Shown here: positions 7,654-17,668 of the stretch, piece after piece
How the letters are laid out: each line of letters begins with the position of its first letter
Numbering within the stretch: position 1 is the stretch's first letter
Virus record (IMG/VR): IMGVR_UViG_3300013132_002633
Coordinates: 1-64,000 of that record
Source of the DNA: a virus
Length of the DNA stretch: 64,000 nt
Reading direction: 5' to 3' (one strand)
Position numbers and translations under genes: made by a program
The notes under the pieces: generated by a model
Told to the model about the DNA's origin: nothing
Seen by the model: the letters and a program-made list of their open reading frames with translations, nothing else
The model's database searches: none

Positions 7654-10152
7654 ATGGCTGATAGTAAACTCACACCTCAAGATCTTGAATCGTTAAGTGA
7701 ATTTTTACGATTACAAGAAAAGTTAAGAGCTGAAACAAAAGAATATTCTGAGTCTTGGTCAGATGTGCAACGTAAAATTGTAGCTAGCATAAATCCTGTC
7801 ACCAATTTGCAAAAAAAGATAAACAAATTAAGTGAAGAAAGAATAAAAATTGAAGGAAAATTGAAAGATTTAGAACAGTATAAAACGATTATACACGACG
7901 ACGTTTATAAAGAGATACAGAAATCTTATATACAAGAGTTAAAAAATAACACCCAAAAACAAAAATCTTTAGAGAAACAAAACTCAATGCATCTATTGAT
8001 ATATGATACCGTTAAAAAAATGGTAGAATTGTATAATCAATATGATAAACTGTTATCAGATAACGCTAAACTACAAGGTACTAATAAAGATGAAATAGAT
8101 GCACAGTATAGTGCTATACAAAAAATAAATAAATCAACTGATGTAAACAGACTTTCTAATCAAGAAATATTAGCAACTATAACCGAAATAAGAAAAGAAT
8201 ATTCTGCTATTGCCGGAGAAGCTCTCGTAAAAATTGCAGATGGATCCGCGGCAATTGCGAGATCAACTGGATTGAGTGTTACAGAATCTTCTAAATTCTT
8301 TCAAACTATGGCTGAAATTGCTGGCGCCAGTTTACAGTCTCAAAAGAACATGGAAGGTGTTGCTAATCTTGCTGCAAAAGCCGCTGGAGTACCGCTTGGA
8401 GTTGTAATAAAAGATGTAGCAAATGCGAGTGCTAATGTTAGATTGATTTTTAAAGGAAACACCACTGAATTAATAAAACAAGCAGCTGAGTTAAGAAAAA
8501 TTGGAAGTAGTTTGGATTCAGCTGCAAAATCAGCAGAATCATTATTGAATTTTGAATCTTCGGTTGGTGCTGAGTTAAAAGCAAGTGCTTTACTTGGTAA
8601 AAATGTAAATTTCAATGAATCTCGTAGATTGTTTTTCGCCGGTAAAACAGCAGAAGCTGAAAAAGCTTTACAAACTGAATTGCGAAAAGTAGGCGACTTA
8701 GATAAACTAAAATATTTCCAAAAGAAAGCATTGGCTGAACTCACCGGTAAGGATTTTAGTGAGTTGCAAAAAATGGAAACAACCCGAAAGAGTTTGCTTG
8801 AAGCTGAACAAGAATTTCCAGAATTAGCACAACAAAGAAGAGATGCTGAGGCTGAATTTGCAAAATATCAAAAAAGTGCAAGTGAAAAAAGAAAAGAAGA
8901 ATTAGCAACATTGTTGAAAAAACAAGTTGCTGAAACTCAATCTAAACAATTAGAAGAAGCCCGTGCAGAAGCATTAAATAATATTGGTAAGATATTAAAA
9001 CCTGTGGGAGATATAATAACAAAAATACAATTATTGATATTAAGATTTATAGGCGGTATAACGAATTTTAGTGATAATTGGGGAAAAATAACGGTTGCGG
9101 TCGTCGCCGGTGCTATATCAATATACGGTGCATTTAAACTATTAAAATCTGGATTAACCGGATTATTAGAATTTGCTGCTAAAGGATTAGATAAGTTAGG
9201 AGAATCTCTTGGTTCAGGTATAGGAAAAGGATTAAAACAATTAGGTGGTGGTATAAGATCCATGGCAAATTCATTAGACAAGGTTAAACCTGCTCAAATA
9301 GTAAAAATGGCAGTAATACTTGGTATAATAACATTGGCGGTGTTTGGTCTAGCTAAAGCCTTTAGTATGTTAAAAGATGTTAGTGGCGAACAAATGATGG
9401 CATTTACAGCTTCGTTGGTTATATTAGGAGCTACATTATTAATATTTGGAGCCGCTCTAATATTTCCTCCACTTCAACTTGGTTTCATCTTATTTGCTGC
9501 TGGAATGTTAGCAATTGGTTTGGCTGCTATGGAATTTGGGTTCGCTATGAAAATGGCGGGGCCAGCTGTAGAATCTATAGGCGAAACATTAACGTCGTTA
9601 GCTGACACAATAGGTGGAGTAATTGTAAAAGCATTTGACACGATGTTGTCGGTCTTTACGGCACTACCAGAGGTCATTGCTAGTGTAGCAGTTGGATTGG
9701 TTACAATTGCAAATATTGGATTTTTTAAATTGTCCAGAGCCGCGGCCGGTATAGCTGCATTATCACTTTCTATCAAATCGTTAGGTGAAAATCTGGTGAA
9801 TTTACAAGTAGATAGATTTGCTGGTTTAGTATCGCAAGTAATGATGTTAAGTGAATCTGCTGAAGGTCTGGCATTTGCGGTAAATTCGTTAAAAGAACTA
9901 TCTGGAATAGAGTTGCCTAAATTAGACATGGATCTCAATGGATCTGAAAATTTACTTAAAATGTCAGAGTTAAAAGAAAAGCAAACAAATGAGTTGAAAA
10001 CAGGAATGGATGAAGTGGTCAAAAAACTAGATACACTCACATCATTAATGGCTAACGGTGGTATTGCTGTAAATATTGATGGTCAATTGGTATCAAGACA
10101 ACTAGCAACGACGAGATATCGATCTGGAGGATTTGCGCAAGCAACATCTTGA
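7654..10152 (+). CDS. Tape measure protein
   Basis: 832 residues, the longest alpha-helical protein of the tail module. Residues ~1-170 are coiled coil (LEQYKTIIHDDVYKEIQK and neighbours); ~180-290 are Ala/Ser-rich; ~300-450 again charged helices; ~470-700 hold several strongly hydrophobic helices (VAVVAGAISIYGAFKLL, AVILGIITLAVFGLAKAF and LVILGATLLIFGAALIF). Long coiled coil plus central hydrophobic segments is the hallmark of tape measure proteins, which fill the tail tube, set its length and enter the host membrane. T4 gp29 is 590 aa; at ~832 aa a longer tail is expected. Its position directly after gp26/gp51 fits the usual chaperone-tape measure order. Confidence 0.75.
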   Translation: MADSKLTPQDLESLSEFLRLQEKLRAETKEYSESWSDVQRKIVASINPVTNLQKKINKLSEERIKIEGKLKDLEQYKTIIHDDVYKEIQKSYIQELKNNTQKQKSLEKQNSMHLLIYDTVKKMVELYNQYDKLLSDNAKLQGTNKDEIDAQYSAIQKINKSTDVNRLSNQEILATITEIRKEYSAIAGEALVKIADGSAAIARSTGLSVTESSKFFQTMAEIAGASLQSQKNMEGVANLAAKAAGVPLGVVIKDVANASANVRLIFKGNTTELIKQAAELRKIGSSLDSAAKSAESLLNFESSVGAELKASALLGKNVNFNESRRLFFAGKTAEAEKALQTELRKVGDLDKLKYFQKKALAELTGKDFSELQKMETTRKSLLEAEQEFPELAQQRRDAEAEFAKYQKSASEKRKEELATLLKKQVAETQSKQLEEARAEALNNIGKILKPVGDIITKIQLLILRFIGGITNFSDNWGKITVAVVAGAISIYGAFKLLKSGLTGLLEFAAKGLDKLGESLGSGIGKGLKQLGGGIRSMANSLDKVKPAQIVKMAVILGIITLAVFGLAKAFSMLKDVSGEQMMAFTASLVILGATLLIFGAALIFPPLQLGFILFAAGMLAIGLAAMEFGFAMKMAGPAVESIGETLTSLADTIGGVIVKAFDTMLSVFTALPEVIASVAVGLVTIANIGFFKLSRAAAGIAALSLSIKSLGENLVNLQVDRFAGLVSQVMMLSESAEGLAFAVNSLKELSGIELPKLDMDLNGSENLLKMSELKEKQTNELKTGMDEVVKKLDTLTSLMANGGIAVNIDGQLVSRQLATTRYRSGGFAQATS

Positions 10153-10161
10153 TTTTAATAC

Positions 10162-10169
10162 TATTTATA
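10162..10169 (+). promoter_or_regulatory. TATTTATA box, candidate late promoter
   Basis: Octamer four bases before the ATG at 10174; transcription from it would give a leaderless or nearly leaderless mRNA. Confidence 0.45.
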
Positions 10170-10173
10170 ATTA

Positions 10174-12630
10174 ATGGCAAATAGTAATACATACATTGAA
10201 GGATTAAATCCCGGAGGATCGCAACTTACCACTTTGTCTGATATACAAGGAAGTGGTCTTAAATTGCCAACTCCTACTTCTGATTTTATTGATATTAGAT
10301 CCCCAGGCAAAATAGAACGATTGTTTTCTACTTCTGGTAATTCAAACACTTTATATACAACAAATAAACCGCAGGATTCATATTTAAAAGGTCCAATATC
10401 AACAGGTACAGTCTTCAGAAGTATAGATCAGGGCCAACGCAACAAAATTAATTCATCATTTGAAGCTTCAAGACGTGATGGAGATCGTGTAACCAGATTT
10501 TTAAAAAGTTCCGCTGGTACTAAATTCATATTAAAACAAATTGTATTGCAAGGATTTCAACCTCACGACGAAACTAAAGTATATAATCCTGCGTCACCAA
10601 TTATATCCGCTCTTAGATTAGCTTCATTTGGATTGGTGGATAGACCAACTAGACATTTAGATACAAGCAACATCGTGGGTGGTTTATTAGGCGGCACTGG
10701 ATTAGGTAGTGTTGTGAGAACTGTAGGTGGCTTATTTGGTGGCGGTAACCCCCCAGTACCATCTCCTCCAAGAAGTAGCGTAGCTAGTGAAGCTAGCAGA
10801 GGACTTGGTATATCAACATTTACATCATTTTTGGGTGGTGGTGATAGATCCGATAAAGTAGTGTCACCACTGGCACGACCTGATGTACGTGATTTATTAA
10901 GAGGCCAAACAGCTACAAATGCTTACAATGCTCCTAGATATAGCAAATTGGTAAGTGGTGGCGGTGGATCGTTTTTTGGAAAATTATTAAGCGGTGCTGG
11001 TAGATTTATTCAAAACAATACCGTAGTAGGTGGTATAATTCCTCCAAAACAACCGTGGGCAGCAAATTATCGTGCGGATGAAGAAACTTATGATTTGTAT
11101 TTAAATTCTGGTAAATTGTTCGATCCAACTCAAACAGGAATTGGCGGTGGTGGAATAATGAGCGGCGTATTAAATTCAATTGGATTTGGTAAAAAAGCAA
11201 ATTATTCTCAAGCTGCTAGACAAAGATTTTACAATAAATCTAAAAATGCACCAAATTTTAATAGATCTATTGTAATTTCTAGAAGAAATAGATATGGTTC
11301 GTCGGCAATATCGACTGATGAAACTGCTTATAAATTTATAGATCAAAGTTCTCAAATAACTACCAGAAAAATTAGTGGTGGGGATGACGGTTTAAAATAC
11401 ACAGATCTGATAAATATTAAATATAATGGAAATTTAGAACAAAGCGATCAATTGTTAAACTATAAAACTCTAGTAGACAAACCAACAAATTTTAGTGACA
11501 CATTTAGCGATGTTCAAGATCAAACAGTAAAAAACATTATATCAAATTTAGAAAAACTTGTAACAAATATAAGTGGACAAAAAAATTCTAAATACACTGT
11601 TAATGATAGTAAAGGCAATATATACCCTCAACAATTTGGTAAACTACCAAATCAAAACGTGAAAGTAACTGATGGTATTGGTTTTAATTACTTAACTAAC
11701 ATTAAAAATACAAATGTGCCATCTGAAGATTTAAAATACGAACGTAGGTGGATAAATAATAAAGAACAAACTATATTGGGTAAAAAAATTCAACCAACGA
11801 ACGATGTAGATTATGTTAATAAGTTGGATGTTTTAAGTAACGATCAGTTCGATAATCTGTATGGAACTAAGTCTACCTACGGAGAATATGGCCCAGATAT
11901 TATAAATTTTTACTTTTATGATATAGTAAATCAAAAGTATATACCGTTCAGAGCTACTGTAAAAAATATAACTGACTCAAATACTGCGGAATGGGAATCT
12001 ATTGAATATCTTGGAAGACCGGATAAACAGTATTACTACAAAGGATTCACCAGAGAAGTAAGTTTTGAGTTTGTAGTGAATGCACATAGTATAAAAGAAT
12101 TATTACCCATGTGGACTAGAATAAATTATTTGGTTGGATTAACACGGCCATCTAATTATACATTAGGTGCGGTTGGCGGTTTTATGATATCACCGATGGT
12201 TCAATTAACACTTGGCGATTTTTACAAAAACCACTTTATAGTAATAAAGAGTTGTAACGTTACAATACCAGAAGAAGCAAGTTGGGAAACTATACCCGAA
12301 TCAGTCAGTAAAACCGAAAACTGGTATTACGGACCAAATAAATCTATCGAGTGGGAAAATTCCAAAGGTTTATACGCACAGTTTCCGAGAACAGCAAATA
12401 TAAATATGCAAATGTCTGTTATCGAAAAAGACAGACCAAGAACAGGTAGAGCTATTTGGGGAGACGCTCCTGTGAAAATTGAAAATGGAAATGATGTATA
12501 TGGTACTATAGAAAAAGATGGAACTGTCACTTTGAATTCAAACAATGATTTCTCTACAAATGTACGATATGATGTAGATATAGCGGCATATGTAGATGAG
12601 TTAGCTAAAAAAATTAAACCAAACGAATAA
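10174..12630 (+). CDS. Large baseplate/tail-tube junction protein (gp48/gp54-like C-terminus)
   Basis: 818 residues. The N-terminal ~90 residues and a Gly/Ser-rich region with repeated GG motifs (~residues 165-340) look extended and low in complexity. The C-terminal ~240 residues (YLGRPDKQYYYKGFTREVSF, ELLPMWTRINYLVGLTRP, GAVGGFMISPMVQLTLGDFY) have the tail-tube-like fold signature found in proteins that cap the baseplate and start tube polymerisation (T4 gp48 and gp54 class). It is followed after six bases by a LysM-type baseplate protein. Virion location is well supported by context, the exact T4 equivalent is not certain. Confidence 0.55.
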   Translation: MANSNTYIEGLNPGGSQLTTLSDIQGSGLKLPTPTSDFIDIRSPGKIERLFSTSGNSNTLYTTNKPQDSYLKGPISTGTVFRSIDQGQRNKINSSFEASRRDGDRVTRFLKSSAGTKFILKQIVLQGFQPHDETKVYNPASPIISALRLASFGLVDRPTRHLDTSNIVGGLLGGTGLGSVVRTVGGLFGGGNPPVPSPPRSSVASEASRGLGISTFTSFLGGGDRSDKVVSPLARPDVRDLLRGQTATNAYNAPRYSKLVSGGGGSFFGKLLSGAGRFIQNNTVVGGIIPPKQPWAANYRADEETYDLYLNSGKLFDPTQTGIGGGGIMSGVLNSIGFGKKANYSQAARQRFYNKSKNAPNFNRSIVISRRNRYGSSAISTDETAYKFIDQSSQITTRKISGGDDGLKYTDLINIKYNGNLEQSDQLLNYKTLVDKPTNFSDTFSDVQDQTVKNIISNLEKLVTNISGQKNSKYTVNDSKGNIYPQQFGKLPNQNVKVTDGIGFNYLTNIKNTNVPSEDLKYERRWINNKEQTILGKKIQPTNDVDYVNKLDVLSNDQFDNLYGTKSTYGEYGPDIINFYFYDIVNQKYIPFRATVKNITDSNTAEWESIEYLGRPDKQYYYKGFTREVSFEFVVNAHSIKELLPMWTRINYLVGLTRPSNYTLGAVGGFMISPMVQLTLGDFYKNHFIVIKSCNVTIPEEASWETIPESVSKTENWYYGPNKSIEWENSKGLYAQFPRTANINMQMSVIEKDRPRTGRAIWGDAPVKIENGNDVYGTIEKDGTVTLNSNNDFSTNVRYDVDIAAYVDELAKKIKPNE

Positions 12631-12636
12631 AACTCA

Positions 12637-12927
12637 ATGAGGTATCAATTTACACCAACCGAAAAAAGATTTGATGGTAAGAATGTATATAAAACTACAT
12701 ATTATCCAAATATAGAAGAATCAAATGATGATTTTTATATTACGGCTAGCGAAGTCGATTATTTAGATTCTCTTGCAAAAAAATATTATGGCGACGAGTC
12801 ACTGTGGTGGATAATAGCACGTGCTAATAATTTGCCCGGATATAAATTAAGTATTGATACGAATAAACAAATACGTATACCTGGCAATATACAACTTATA
12901 CTACAAAACCTTAAAAATTTAAATTAA
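12637..12927 (+). CDS. LysM-like baseplate protein (gp53/gpX type)
   Basis: 96 residues. The central part, DSLAKKYYGDESLWWIIARA followed by NNLPGYKLSIDTNKQIRIP, is a LysM-type fold: aromatic helix then a PG/IxIP end. Small LysM proteins of this type occur in T4-like baseplates (the gp53 C-terminus) and as P2 gpX-like tail proteins. It is six bases after the large tail-tube-junction protein and three bases before the next baseplate gene, so the three are co-translated. Confidence 0.65.
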   Translation: MRYQFTPTEKRFDGKNVYKTTYYPNIEESNDDFYITASEVDYLDSLAKKYYGDESLWWIIARANNLPGYKLSIDTNKQIRIPGNIQLILQNLKNLN

Positions 12928-12930
12928 AAT

Positions 12931-15900
12931 ATGGCTGATCGGGAAATAGCAACAACTCCATTATGGTGGGAAATTCAAAATGTACCCACGCAAATGATAA
13001 GAGAGTTACGCCGCAGAAAAAACGGAACATCTTTTGGTTTTTCATATCCGAAAGATGTGACGACTATCAATTTTGATAATTCATATTCTTCATACAAAGG
13101 TCCACTTACACCATGGGTTAGAGTTTTTTCAAACAGCACAGGAAAACCCTCTAACGTATTAACTCCGCCATCTGGATATTTAATTAGAAAAAATGATCCG
13201 CTTTTTCAAGGATATGATGGATTTATTTTAAAAGGCGGTGACGGTTTTTACGATGCTTTTGGTTATGATAACAATACCGGACTCAAAGACAACAAAGACA
13301 AAAATGCTACAATTGGATATCAAGCCGATGGGAAGCCACATTATTTGAATGCGAATGTTACACAACTACAATATAGCACTACATCAGATCCAAAATTTCC
13401 ACAGAATAATTCCGTACCCAGAATTTTACCACCTCCGGGAGTAACGTCTGTAAATGTAAAACAGAGTAAGGAATTTTTGACATTTGCAACTATTAAATTC
13501 AAATGTTACAGTCTTGCACAACTTGAATATTTAACGCCATTTTTCTTAAACCCAGGAATAAACTTGTTTGTTGAATTTGGGTGGAATTTGTTTAACCAAA
13601 AATCATTGGTAAATTTGAAAGAGCCAAACGATTGTTGGAAATTAATTTCAAAACCACAAACTGCACTTGATTTATCAAATTTATCAAATGGAAATTATGG
13701 GTGCGTAACCGGAATTATAACCAAATATAAATTCAGCACCAATGACGGTTTTGTTTATGATTGTGATGTTGAAATGACATCGCGACAGGGACTTTATGCT
13801 GGAATGAAAACTGATAACGTTGTTACGACTTCAATAAAATCGGAGCGAGAACAACAAGATGAAAAAGTATATTTAAATCTCAAAAATTTTTGCAAAATAT
13901 ATCTACCGGCTATCAACGATGTAATAAAAAATAAACAAAATTTTTATATATACATCAAGAATAATTTTGAATTGATAGCTGATAAATATAGTAAAAGTAA
14001 TAAAGGAAAAGAAGATGCAAATGCAAACGCCGAGCAAATTAAGGCACCTGTGGCTAGTATTATAAACAACGACACAAACGGCAAAGACGACAACAGATTT
14101 TACGGCGGTAAATCAGAAGACAGAATATTTACAGGACGGCGAATTGATGTTTATGGAAAAGCTAAATCACCAGAGGACGCAGTAAAAGTAAATCAAGTAT
14201 ATGTCCCACCATCGCGTTCGCCCGTCGCCCTCGGTTACCTCGCGGGTGGAGAAATTAAGTATAAGGTAATTGAATATAAATTAAATGACAACAAAAAACA
14301 AATTTCATTTTTTGATCAACATGATTTTGATGCAAAAGATAATAATGATGAAGTTTGGCTACAATTGGATTTCGTATTTGAAATGTTTAATTTATTTATG
14401 TCAAATGGATTAGAGAGATTCAAAGTTGATATTAGTGATATTGTTATTAATGCACATCCCAATTTAATGCCATTAAATAAAGATTTATTGATTCCAAATC
14501 CGGTAAGTCCTAAAATAAATAAGGGTAGAAATAAAGGAATAAATCTTCAAGGTAAGCCAACTGGTTATTTAAAAAATGAGGCGAGTATAGTAGGAAAAAA
14601 TAAATATTTAAACTTAAAAGCTGATATAGATATAAACAGTAACAAAATACAACGTGTATTAGAAAAACAAAAAAATAATGAGACTTTGACTGACGAAGAC
14701 GGTTATATACTATCTTCTTTTGTAACCAAAAATAAATTCAAAACTCAGCTCTATGAAAGAGATAATATAGATACGATCATTAATTATTTATACTATGACA
14801 GTAAACAAACTGGTGAACAAACCGGTCGTAACGAATTTGGATCTGCTGCATTTCCATTTTATAAAGAAAAAACTGTTGGTAATACTAAGTATAAACCTTA
14901 TTACTATGGTTATTTTAAAAATCTGTTAATAAGTAAAACTAAGTTGATAGAAATTGTTACACAATCAAAAACTAATAATTATAAAGACGTAATAAAAAGT
15001 TTATTGAATTTTATAAACAACTCGGTAGATGATTTTTGGAAATTAGATATAGTGGAAAGAACTGATGGCCAAGGTTTATCAATTGTAGATAAAAATGGAG
15101 TGGGTAAGTTGAATGAAATATATATGTTTGATATTGCTAGCACCAACAATGTTATACGATCTATAAATTTTGATGTTAATACCAGCAATGAACAAGCTAT
15201 AAATGTTTTGTTTGGAGGACCTGTTGATAAAAATACAACACAACAACTTAAAGATGATATTAAAAATACAAATACGACATCTCAATATGAGTCAGTTTAT
15301 TCCAGGTTAACGAACGAGCCTTTATTGAAATTCGTAGATCGTATGGATAAATTTGAACTGCAAAACTTTTTGGCAAATCAAAGTGCATCAATAAATACGA
15401 CAGTTGCGCCTGGTACTCCTGACGGATTAGTAGATGAAAACAATGATATAGCACATTTGCAAACATATGGACCTAACCAAGACGTGTTAACAATGCAGGT
15501 TAAATTTATTGATGAAAAACCATCAACACCCAATACAAATACGCCATTCCTCCAATCCATAGTGGATCAAGTATATCTGTATATTAAAAATATACAAGAT
15601 GCCGAAGACAATTTAAATATAAAATTTTTGAACTGGCCAGAATCGATGAAAGGAATGTTGCGTGCAATATTGACAGATGGTGATATAGATAATAACGTTA
15701 AATACAGTGGTGTGGCTGACAATTTTCAACTTACAATAGTATTTGACGGGTTGTTTGGATTTAGAAATTTACAATGTTTTGCAATTTCCAATTTACCAAA
15801 GCCATATGTTCCTGGAAATGTAATATTTCAAATATTGGAAGCTGAACATAACATTGAATCTGGTAAATGGACAACAACGGTTACAGCGTTGGTGAGATCT

Positions 15901-15936
15901 GTTGGTGGCAATAATTATGATTATATAACTGTATGA
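12931..15936 (+). CDS. Large baseplate hub protein (gp27/gpD-like ends)
   Basis: 1001 residues. The N-terminal quarter contains ATIKFKCYSLAQLEYLTPFF and INLFVEFGWNLF, which look like the beta-barrel of hub proteins, and the C-terminus has FDGLFGFRNLQCFAISNLPK then PGNVIFQILEAEHNIESGKW, the typical closing strand of gp27-type hub domains. The middle is a long Lys/Asn-rich insertion. Hub proteins hold the spike and join it to the tail tube. A short GC-rich patch lies at 14204-14250. It overlaps the next gene by four bases (ATGA). Assignment to the hub is inferred from ends and context. Confidence 0.5.
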   Translation: MADREIATTPLWWEIQNVPTQMIRELRRRKNGTSFGFSYPKDVTTINFDNSYSSYKGPLTPWVRVFSNSTGKPSNVLTPPSGYLIRKNDPLFQGYDGFILKGGDGFYDAFGYDNNTGLKDNKDKNATIGYQADGKPHYLNANVTQLQYSTTSDPKFPQNNSVPRILPPPGVTSVNVKQSKEFLTFATIKFKCYSLAQLEYLTPFFLNPGINLFVEFGWNLFNQKSLVNLKEPNDCWKLISKPQTALDLSNLSNGNYGCVTGIITKYKFSTNDGFVYDCDVEMTSRQGLYAGMKTDNVVTTSIKSEREQQDEKVYLNLKNFCKIYLPAINDVIKNKQNFYIYIKNNFELIADKYSKSNKGKEDANANAEQIKAPVASIINNDTNGKDDNRFYGGKSEDRIFTGRRIDVYGKAKSPEDAVKVNQVYVPPSRSPVALGYLAGGEIKYKVIEYKLNDNKKQISFFDQHDFDAKDNNDEVWLQLDFVFEMFNLFMSNGLERFKVDISDIVINAHPNLMPLNKDLLIPNPVSPKINKGRNKGINLQGKPTGYLKNEASIVGKNKYLNLKADIDINSNKIQRVLEKQKNNETLTDEDGYILSSFVTKNKFKTQLYERDNIDTIINYLYYDSKQTGEQTGRNEFGSAAFPFYKEKTVGNTKYKPYYYGYFKNLLISKTKLIEIVTQSKTNNYKDVIKSLLNFINNSVDDFWKLDIVERTDGQGLSIVDKNGVGKLNEIYMFDIASTNNVIRSINFDVNTSNEQAINVLFGGPVDKNTTQQLKDDIKNTNTTSQYESVYSRLTNEPLLKFVDRMDKFELQNFLANQSASINTTVAPGTPDGLVDENNDIAHLQTYGPNQDVLTMQVKFIDEKPSTPNTNTPFLQSIVDQVYLYIKNIQDAEDNLNIKFLNWPESMKGMLRAILTDGDIDNNVKYSGVADNFQLTIVFDGLFGFRNLQCFAISNLPKPYVPGNVIFQILEAEHNIESGKWTTTVTALVRSVGGNNYDYITV

Positions 15937-16316
15937 TAAACGACACTCCATCTTCATTAAGAAATATTATATCTGGATTTAACTATTATACTCCATCTGT
16001 ATATAAACCACATCCAGTCAAAAAAGATTATGACTTTGGGTATATAGACAGATACTTTGTTGCTAAAATAAATCAATCTGAATTAATGATGGAAACTAGT
16101 ATTAGAGATTACAATTCAACGGATGCAAGCTTGTATAAAAAAGCTACAATAAAGTGGAAAATATCTGGACCGGAATTCAATTTATATAAAGATAGAATAT
16201 TACAAACAGTTGGTGTTGTGGAATATAATAATAGAAGAATATCAGATGTTATTAAAATTTTTCCCGGTGCAAGTGTTATATTAAATAATCCAAAACAATA
16301 TTGGCGTGGCTTTTAA
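15933..16316 (+). CDS. Small virion-module protein of unknown function
   Basis: 127 residues, starting inside the stop of the hub-like gene (ATGA), so it is translationally coupled to it. It has no signal peptide or membrane segment. The second half, IKWKISGPEFNLYKDRILQT and GVVEYNNRRI, looks like a compact alpha/beta domain. A small baseplate or spike component is the most likely role from its position; I do not recognise the family. Confidence 0.6.
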   Translation: MINDTPSSLRNIISGFNYYTPSVYKPHPVKKDYDFGYIDRYFVAKINQSELMMETSIRDYNSTDASLYKKATIKWKISGPEFNLYKDRILQTVGVVEYNNRRISDVIKIFPGASVILNNPKQYWRGF

Positions 16317-16345
16317 TTGACAATTAACGTACACGGTGATAGTTT
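16317..16345 (+). promoter_or_regulatory. sigma70-like promoter TTGACA-N17-TAGTTT
   Basis: TTGACA at 16317-16322 overlaps the stop region of the preceding gene; TAGTTT at 16340-16345. The predicted transcript start falls on or next to the GTG start at 16352. Confidence 0.5.
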
Positions 16346-16351
16346 AATAGA

Positions 16352-17641
16352 GTGATATTAAGTGATAAAATATATTTAAAGTTTATAACAAAAAATAAAA
16401 ATAAACACGCAAAGTGTGATGATATTATCGCTGCATTTATTTATAATTTTGAAGATAAATCCAAGTATTACATAAATTTTAGCCACACTGATGTTGTGAC
16501 TGATATGTCTTTTAATGAATTTAAAGACATGTTGAATAATTTGAACAATGTTTGTGTTTATGTAAATAACAAAAAGCGATATAGATATTGGTTAAGCTGT
16601 AATTTAATAGATATTAATTTATTTGAGTTTATCAAAAATAATTCACTGATTGAGTGGTGTGATGATGTAACTGAAAATTATATGTCTATATCATTTGGTA
16701 ATGTTAATGATTATAATTTGATAATTCCATATGTAATACATCAACGAATTTTTGATACAGAAGTAAAACAAATTGAAAGTTTACACAAAGAAAAAACGGA
16801 TACATATTGTTTTAAGTTCTTTAATAACATTGTAACCGATGCGCTATTTGAGGTAGAAAAAAATGGTATAGCGATTGATAAAAATATATTTTGCAAATAT
16901 TTTACTGCTAAAACATCCGACAACTATGTTTATACTGATTATCATATTTATAATCCAACTGGCAGACCGAGTAATTGTTTTGATGGAATAAATTATGCAG
17001 CTCTAAAAAAAGATGATGGTTCACGATCAAGTTTTATTTCTAGATATGATGGTGGATATTTGTTGATGGTTGACTTTACTGGGTTTCATCCATATATTGT
17101 TTCAAATTTAATAGGTTATAAGGTACCTGAAAATGAAACAATATACGAACATCTGGCAAAGATGTATTATGAAATTGAAAATGTGACTGTTGATATTATT
17201 ACCAAAAGTAAAAAGTTAACTATGGTAAATTTATATGGTCAAATCAAAGAACAATATCTGAACATTGAGTTTTTTCGAAAAACTGAAGAACTCAAAGAAA
17301 AGTACTGGGTTTCTTTTTTGGAAAAGGGATATGTTACAACTCCAATTTATAAACGTAAAATAACCAATAAGCATGTATCGGATGCTAATAAAAACAAATT
17401 ATTTGCATATGTTATACAAGCTGCGGAAACTGAATATGGAATGGATAGATTAAATGCTTGTATTAAATATTCATATAATAAACAAATTGTACCGATATTA
17501 TATAACTATGATGCTATATTATTTGACGTTGGTAATGTAAAAGATGAAGAAATTGCCGACTTGGTAAACATAATTAAAAATAAAAAATTTAAGGTAAAAG
17601 TTTATAAAGGTAATAATTACAACGATTTAATTCAGATGTAA
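16352..17641 (+). CDS. Divergent family A DNA polymerase-like protein
   Basis: 429 residues from a GTG start. Residues ~195-429 follow the order of the Pol I polymerase domain: NPTGRPSN (R205; compare TGRLSS), motif A LMVDFTGFHPYIVSNL (D241), motif B TKSKKLTMVNLYGQ (K287 and Y295-G296 spaced as Klenow K758 and Y766-G767) and motif C NYDAILFDV (D387). Both catalytic Asp are kept; the second acidic residue of motif C (usually HDE) is Ala, and the O-helix Arg is missing. Residues 1-190 show no exonuclease motifs I can see. It lies inside the virion module although the phage also encodes family B gp43 at 63640. It may be an accessory or repair polymerase, or an inactive relative with another job. 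Confidence 0.65.
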   Translation: MILSDKIYLKFITKNKNKHAKCDDIIAAFIYNFEDKSKYYINFSHTDVVTDMSFNEFKDMLNNLNNVCVYVNNKKRYRYWLSCNLIDINLFEFIKNNSLIEWCDDVTENYMSISFGNVNDYNLIIPYVIHQRIFDTEVKQIESLHKEKTDTYCFKFFNNIVTDALFEVEKNGIAIDKNIFCKYFTAKTSDNYVYTDYHIYNPTGRPSNCFDGINYAALKKDDGSRSSFISRYDGGYLLMVDFTGFHPYIVSNLIGYKVPENETIYEHLAKMYYEIENVTVDIITKSKKLTMVNLYGQIKEQYLNIEFFRKTEELKEKYWVSFLEKGYVTTPIYKRKITNKHVSDANKNKLFAYVIQAAETEYGMDRLNACIKYSYNKQIVPILYNYDAILFDVGNVKDEEIADLVNIIKNKKFKVKVYKGNNYNDLIQM

Positions 17642-17644
17642 ATA

Positions 17645-17652
17645 TATTTATA
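17645..17652 (+). promoter_or_regulatory. TATTTATA box, candidate late promoter
   Basis: Octamer 16 bases before the ATG at 17669. Confidence 0.5.
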
Positions 17653-17668
17653 TATAAATTACATTTGA

